64,000 nucleotides of DNA. Source: Allacma fusca. Lineage: Eukaryota; Arthropoda; Collembola; Symphypleona; Sminthuridae. Location: the NCBI GenBank assembly GCA_947179485.1, contig OX359246.1, forward strand, positions 30,194,001 through 30,258,000. The letters are read 5' to 3'. This document shows, one piece after another, positions 57,729 through 64,000 of the stretch. The position numbers and the translations under genes are program-made. Position 1 is the stretch's first letter. Every line of letters begins with the position of its first letter. The notes below the pieces were generated by a model that was given only the letters and a program-made list of their open reading frames with translations, was not told the DNA's origin and made no database searches.

Positions 57729-59462
57729 GAACATTGGGGTTGGGTGTATTGGGTTCGAATAATTTTTTTTGTAAAGAATGTTTTTAAAGGAAACTACCTT
57801 ACAAGTGGGCCTTTTATTTTTGTGGGAAAGTAAACTTTCCACAAGTATAGCATATGGGATGGGAAATTACAACTGGAGCCTTTCGTCCACAACAGGTGGG
57901 CTCAGGTTCCCTGTCTTTTTGATACATATTACAGACGGCACGTGTGCTCCTTTCCATATGTATCCTGATATCGTCCTTACCGTGAGTACGGATTTATCCA
58001 AACAAGTTTATATGTAGATAGAGATGCGACGTTTTACATATAAGTAGATACTGTAGTAACTGTTGACACAGAACTTCCCACTCAATGCACTCCTAACTTC
58101 TGAGAGCAGCTAAAAGTTTGCTCAGGGGACAGAACTCATGTATAAGTATACATTATGTATGTATCTACATATGTCATATGCAGATACTCTATTTATGTAT
58201 TACGTTAGATGAGGGAATTTCTGCACGGAGTATTTTAGTAAAGCAAAATGCAGGTTTCCCTTCACACTTTCAAAACAAGCTAATTGCAGACAGTATTTAC
58301 ATAAATGCAGAGCGACAACAAACAACCAAGGGATAATTGCATGGGAAATGAGTCACGTGAAACAAGTTATCAAATAGTCTCTGAGCTTGTCAGGTCCACA
58401 TATAAAATAAATAAGTATTAATTCATAATTTAATGGATACATTCAGACAGAGGTCCCAGCAAACCCCTCCGTACATAATACATATGTAAATGTATCAATA
58501 GAAGATTCGCAGAAAGACTTTTCTTTCCTTACCAAAACTGAAAGTAGGAAAAGAGGGCTTGGAAATGGTTGAGGGAAACCCATGTGCTTTATTTTACTCT
58601 TAGTCTTCTTTCATGTAAATTTCAGACAAATTTATAATTATTATGGTATTTGTCTCTTTATAGGAGACCACATCATAGGAGTAAATTCTGTACAAATAGA
58701 TATTAGAAAAATATAATTATGCATATTTGAATATGCGCTCCCGCTTACCTTTAAAATTTTGCAAATTTCCTCCTTATAAATACAAACTTGGATATTTCCA
58801 AGCTCTCAGCAGAATGACAGGAGGAATGTGTAGGATTGTTCCATTTTTTTTTAGATATTTTCGGATGATCAGTCACACATGTATGTACATACATCCTTGT
58901 GGTACGAGACCTTAATTCTAAAAGGTTCGGAGAAAATCTAGAGAGAGAGAGAGAGGGATTTCCAAACTACGATCCAAAAACTTGACAAGTTCTGATGTAA
59001 AAGGTTCCATCCCCGTTTCTATAGCAATGTCACGTCAGGAAAGTAAGTGCTCCGTTTTGGAAAAAGATTTCCCTCCTCCATATATTACCATAACTCAAGC
59101 TTTCTGGAACCTCCATTACTCCCTTACTTCAAAAGAAAATTGAATTGATGACTGACAACATGGCCTGACCTGAGTATAATAATTGTCGGGACTATATGAC
59201 AAGGGAATTCGTTTAAAAATTCCTCACGGTATCTAACGCAACGTTAATAACAAAAAGATGAAAGGTACCCTCAAGTAAGGATTTCATGCCGGGATTTTTC
59301 ATTATGGTAACATTTCCTAGAAAAACTCGTCTCTTCTCGTACGTTCGGTATCAGAGCACGTGAGGAAATGTGGGTATGAAATTTTCGGGTAGTGTGTGGG
59401 AAACGAATGACCTTGTTACATTTAGTGGTGTACAGATCCAACGTATAGCGCTTGTAATGGTG
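57020..59462. other. Non-coding stretch 3' of the GPCR gene
   Basis: No coding exon recognised. It contains an AG microsatellite and many TACATATGTA words. Confidence 0.4.
57645..57724. repeat. (AG)40 microsatellite
   Basis: Eighty bases of uninterrupted AG, about 0.6 kb after the GPCR stop. It creates a false Ser-Leu repeat frame on the minus strand. Confidence 0.98.
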
Positions 59463-59960
59463 TAGTGGTCGGATCGATTCAATTTGATTCGAATTTTTCA
59501 ATTTGATTCAATTGGAAGCCTGAATTGAATCGAAAAACCGATTTTCGATTCAATTTGCCCCAAAGCAATTCAATTCGATTCAATTCACTCAGTGAATCGA
59601 ATTGAATCGTAAATCGAACGATTCAAGTGGGAAAGTACAAAATTTTCCTTATGTTACTATGGAGTGTCGTATACATATTATAAAGGGTATAGTAAAAGCT
59701 ATGCTAAAATAGCAAACGTTGTGCTATACGTAATATTTGGACTTTGAATATACGGAAAAAAAAGTACCCGTGCGCAGCCGCAGCGGTTTTGCTGAATTGT
59801 TTGAATTGCAATTCACAAGATATGATTCGATTCAGTTCAATACCCAAATCGAATCATTCGATTTGGCTTGGCTGCAAATCGAATCGAAATACTACTGAAT
59901 CGAATTGAATCAAATCGAATCGAAAATTTCCAATTCTGAATTGAATTGGTCCGACCACTA
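59463..59960. mobile_element. hAT MITE with GAATC/GATTC-array ends
   Basis: 498 bp starting TAGTGGTCGGATCGATTC and ending GAATTGGTCCGACCACTA, flanked by a perfect 8-bp duplication TAATGGTG (59455-59462 and 59961-59968). Each end is an array of GAATTGAATC and AATCGAAT words. No coding capacity. Confidence 0.92.
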
Positions 59961-59968
59961 TAATGGTG

Positions 59969-62900
59969 TGGGTATGGTTTTGGAGGAATCTTCGTATAGG
60001 AGATGTTTTCTATAATTAATTATATAGGATAAGTTATTCCAGATCTAATTCAGTTCAGCATTACTACATATTTACATTTCAGCTCAATTACATATGTAAT
60101 TACATATGTATGGGGATAATGTCTACCCCAAAATGTATGTCTCTCTCTGTAGTGAAAATAACTCCAAATACATAACAGATTTAGAAAAGAGTTAATTAAA
60201 GTTCTTTATTTCGGATTCTTCTCGGGCTGTGAGTCCATATCGTAATTAGTACGTTCCCAGGTATATCTATTTGTTTAACAATCAATTAGCAATTTTGCTT
60301 AAACTATGGAGCTGAGAGAGCATGTTAGAAGGTGGTTAAAATACCAAGATGAGCTGACGGAGACCAGCCTTATGCGTTGTCAGATTTATTAAGCACAGAT
60401 CCAGTAGAGTCGAGACAGCCTTTTCTTCACTCATCACTCGGATTATTGAGCGTTATAGTGTGCTCTGTTTCCAGCCCTCACATCCATAGTAGTATTTCAA
60501 ATAAGGATCTTTGATAATACAAAATACTATCAGAAAATAAAGTAAAGCCTACATACCTATACACTGTTATGGGTTGAGCCAGGAGGGTTAAAAAATTGTG
60601 AAGTTTGCTTTTAGTAGTACCTGTAATTACTCCTGTAATATTTTGTCTAAGTTTTTAAAATAAAAGATCTTTTGATGTTCACTACGGAATTCGTAAAAAC
60701 TTGTGGAGATTATTGTAAATATAGGAAGATGTAATGTATGTACATATTATCTGATGTTGAATCATATAACTTGTGTCATAATAAAAATAATACTTTTATG
60801 TATCATTAATAATTTTCTACTAATTAGGACCTACTGTATAATTATTCCTAGGGACACTAAAACATACAATAAGTTTTGAAAGACACCATGATTTTGTCTG
60901 TGAATCTTTGACATTGTGGAGAGAATATCACCAAGAAGTGTTAACGGAGTCATGGAAGGAAATAATTACAGATAACTGTACTTATTCTTATTAGGAGTTA
61001 CTTTGAAGTATTTGAACTCCTTTTATGAATGGCTCGATCATTATAGTAGCTGGAAACACTGAGCGCGGATCCTGGCTATATTTTATTCCATGGTTTATTA
61101 TATCAAGAGGGCTAAAAATCCTAATCGTAACAACTGGCAACAGTTGTTACGATTGTAATTTGTTTAATCACTACGACCCACGACTTCCTTTGCAAATAGT
61201 AGGAGTCTCAAAATCCCCAATCGATTTCCTGCAATTCAGCTCCATATGTCATTGCGTCGGGCTCCGTAATAATTGTTTCAAAAACGTTTCCGGATGACTG
61301 GGAATTGCAAAGTGATTTCACATTACTATTGGATGTCATTTCAAGTAAGAATTTTATTTATGTAGCTCATATGTAGATATGTAAACTCTAGGGCAGGATT
61401 TCATTGACATTAAAATTGACTCAAAATGTGGTTCCCTTTGAAGTCTACACGATCCTGTGGGATCATTGCTGATTGTGCCGTGAGACTGAGTCAATTCTAC
61501 GCTGCATTAGCTACAATCAGCTTGAAATTGAAATTTTAGATACATAAATATTTTCAGGGTATGGATTCAATATTGTAGGGGAGGGTTACATAGTTGCAGG
61601 GTGACTTCTGTGACCATCATAACTGTTGTCCTAAATTTTTTTAAAATTCCAAGACAAATCTGTTGTAAATGTGGGAACTATGACAAGTCTCTATGATGTC
61701 AATGCTTATGTAGATGGAGCGTACCTGTGGAAATATGGGATAAAGTTTTTGCCACAAACATAATGCTGTAATTATTTTCCTGAGACCTATCTAAAGGAAT
61801 GAAAGCACTTTATTTCTATAAACTTATAAAATGTAATGGCACATGATGGAAATTCCTTTGGGGGAATCGGGGATTTTTATACCCATGAGTAATTATTTCA
61901 CGGATTATATTCCCGAAGTAGATGTGAAAGAAAACGTCTTGTCAGTATACCATCAAGCACAAAATCCCTTTAAATCCACAACGTTTCCAAAGGCGTGAGA
62001 AATGTCATGGTGTGACAATTATTATTACTTTACAGAGTGAATGCAGCCATGTGAGGAATATTTCTTTTCATGAATAATTTCAGGACAAAGGGGACAAGGC
62101 TCATATAATTATATATAATTTTTACGCATCAAATGTGAGAGAAAGATCACATCCGAATTTATAAGAGTTCAAAGGCATATAATGTACATATAGGAATATA
62201 GTGAAGGTTACGAAACTCATAGGGAACTTTCGGTTCAAGGACTTGCACAATAAAGGTCTGAAGATTAGGATGGGAATTGTATCTATTCATAAATATTTAT
62301 AATGTCATTTAACTTCAATATTCAGTCCTGTGGATGGAATAATTACCTACGAAGCGAAATAAACATAAATAATTTAGACAGCAGGGAATATTAAATTTGG
62401 AGTTTTTAAATCCCTGATATAATTATGGGCATAACTGTGATGGTTGATTTAATTGCATATGTAATTATGTATATATTTATCCTGACATTTAAATTAATAG
62501 CAACTTTTCCATTGTGTATGGAAATTTTGGGTTTCATCCTGGCACTATAAGTGCAAGTACATAATTATTCTAGACCGCCCTACTATATTTATTGGAAATG
62601 TGAGGCTTCCTAATTTATTCCGTATTATTCCCCTACAACTATGTATAATAATAACTTGGGGGAATGCAACAAAACTCATTAGTATCGGAGTAGTGAACAT
62701 ACAAGCGAATTCAATGCCTTCAACAGGAATTGTTTTTACAGCCCGGTATCAAATTTTAAATTGTTTGACGAATTTTCAAACCAGTTCTGAGCTCAAATTT
62801 TTTAGAAACATTTAAATTCGAATCTGCTTTTTGATATATCATCCCCAAGGAGTCAGCTGAACAACTTAACCTGTGATTAAATCTTTAAATAGATATACAT

Positions 62901-64000
62901 TTTAAAACCTAAAATTGACCAATGTCAACAAATAAGTTCAAGGCAGTCAAATGAACGGAGCAAAGATATGTTACTGTTTAGAAAACTTGTGTTCCAATTT
63001 TTATTTAAAAAATAACATTCAAACTAAATATTGGCCTTTTTTATGAAACACATAATTATTGCAACCTATTATTATTTACGTAAATGATAAATATAAATAG
63101 TGTCAGAGGAAAGGCCTCTGAGTTGTGGGCCCATAGCTCTCAAATTGGAATTGTACCCATTGAATATGTACATATATATATGTAAATGTATGAATGCATT
63201 CTTTTGCAGTGCTCTCGCAAGTGCCGATTTTTGTAAATAAAGTGCAATAAATCTGTCATATGTTGTCACAGTGAATGTGACATATGTGCAAGTGAGTGAG
63301 GAGTTCTGCCCTTGTCGCCCATATAGGCAGTATTTTTCCAGAGTCTTGAATCGTGTTTTGTGACAGTTTTCTGGGCTGTTATACTGCCAGGCCAAGGTTT
63401 TAGTATTATTATTGTTTTCATTGTTTAACGTTCTTCTTTAGTTTTAAATTGTTGAACGATTGTTGGTTCAGTAGATACTGATAATAATTGTTGTTTATTC
63501 AAAGGATACAAACATTATTATTTTGAGTGTTAGTTTAATTTTAAAATAATAAACCTGGAATTTTTTAGCATTTTCAAGGGTTTTTCAGCTTGGCAGGCAA
63601 ATATGTTACCTAGGGCATTTACGTTGTCGCAATCCTGCATAGATGTACTTAATGTAAGTTGATGTTTTTATACATTCCTTGGTTTTCTAAAATGGAATTA
63701 AATTTGGAGCATGTATTTGTAAGAAAAGCATTTTGTCCGCTCTATTAATTTGTCTTTTCATATGAAATATCGTATCAAGTGAAATCTCTGAAATTGGCAA
63801 GTTAAAAAACTCCAGTTTAAATACCTGATCGATTGTATTAAAAATCCTTCCAAATATCCTCAAAAAGAGGATTTCCACAAAAAGAGATTAGGCATTTGGT
63901 GTCGGATTAACACAATTTAAAACATGCATTCTTGGACATTACAGCATTATTTGGAGAATCAATTTCAGGATTATTAGTCAACTTCAATACGTGTTGACAT
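59969..64000. other. Non-coding stretch to the window end
   Basis: No gene supported. A 14-bp palindromic stem with a GCAA loop lies at 61123-61154. A short Met-initiated frame at 60306-60392 (MELREHVRRWLKYQDELTET) could be a stray exon, but nothing joins to it. Confidence 0.4.
61123..61154. repeat. 14-bp hairpin with GCAA tetraloop
   Basis: AATCGTAACAACTG, then GCAA, then CAGTTGTTACGATT. This is a perfect stem closed by a GNRA-type loop. Function unknown. Confidence 0.6.

Noticed and set aside
57531..57842. A 103-codon frame with a long Ser-Leu repeat
   Set aside because: It is the translation of the AG microsatellite read on the minus strand.
1..64000. tRNA genes, rRNA genes or CRISPR arrays
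   Set aside because: No cloverleaf with a convincing T-loop, no rRNA-like sequence and no regularly spaced identical repeats were found.

Overview
The window looks like AT-rich nuclear DNA of an arthropod, most likely a hexapod. The signs are spliced genes with GT-AG introns, gustatory-receptor-like and secretin-type receptor genes, and many eukaryotic transposons. I lean weakly towards a springtail-like lineage; that is a guess from the receptor style. No bacterial features were seen, and no rRNA or tRNA gene was recognised.

Layout. 0.2-1.1 kb: a Tc1/mariner-like MITE with TA target duplication. 2.95-7.41 kb: a complete DNA transposon with inverted ends CCCAGCTAGC and AT duplication. It carries a 662-codon CACTA/EnSpm-like transposase and, 2 bp after its stop, a spliced 344-aa DUF4806-type protein whose five exons can be joined without a break. 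8.67-9.99 kb: a hAT element whose long inverted ends are arrays of the word GGGTAC, with a perfect 8-bp target duplication. 10.8-15.0 kb: decayed material, including a pogo/Tigger-like transposase pseudogene. 15.4-19.9 kb: two tandem, intact gustatory-receptor-like genes on the minus strand with identical four-exon structure. 21.5-21.8 kb: a two-exon gene for a 71-aa secreted Gly/Tyr/Val-rich peptide, with a TATA box.

22.0-32.0 kb is the most striking stretch: a full-length non-LTR retrotransposon (minus strand, both ORFs open) flanked exactly on both sides by a 2,741-bp, nearly identical direct repeat. It resembles a giant target-site duplication. ORF1 and ORF2 lie in one reading frame, separated by a single TGA, and the endonuclease starts before any AUG.

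32-45 kb is mostly non-coding with dispersed repeats. 45.3-57.0 kb holds a ten-exon family B (secretin-type) neuropeptide GPCR on the plus strand. Its 5.6-kb first intron contains a hAT MITE and two near-perfect RNA-like hairpins; one later intron appears to use a GC donor. 57-64 kb is non-coding with an AG microsatellite and another hAT MITE.

The genes do not form one pathway. The host genes concern chemosensation (two receptors), peptide signalling (GPCR) and probably cuticle or secretion (small peptide). The rest records repeated transposon invasion, notably several hAT families each with its own short-word array in the inverted ends.
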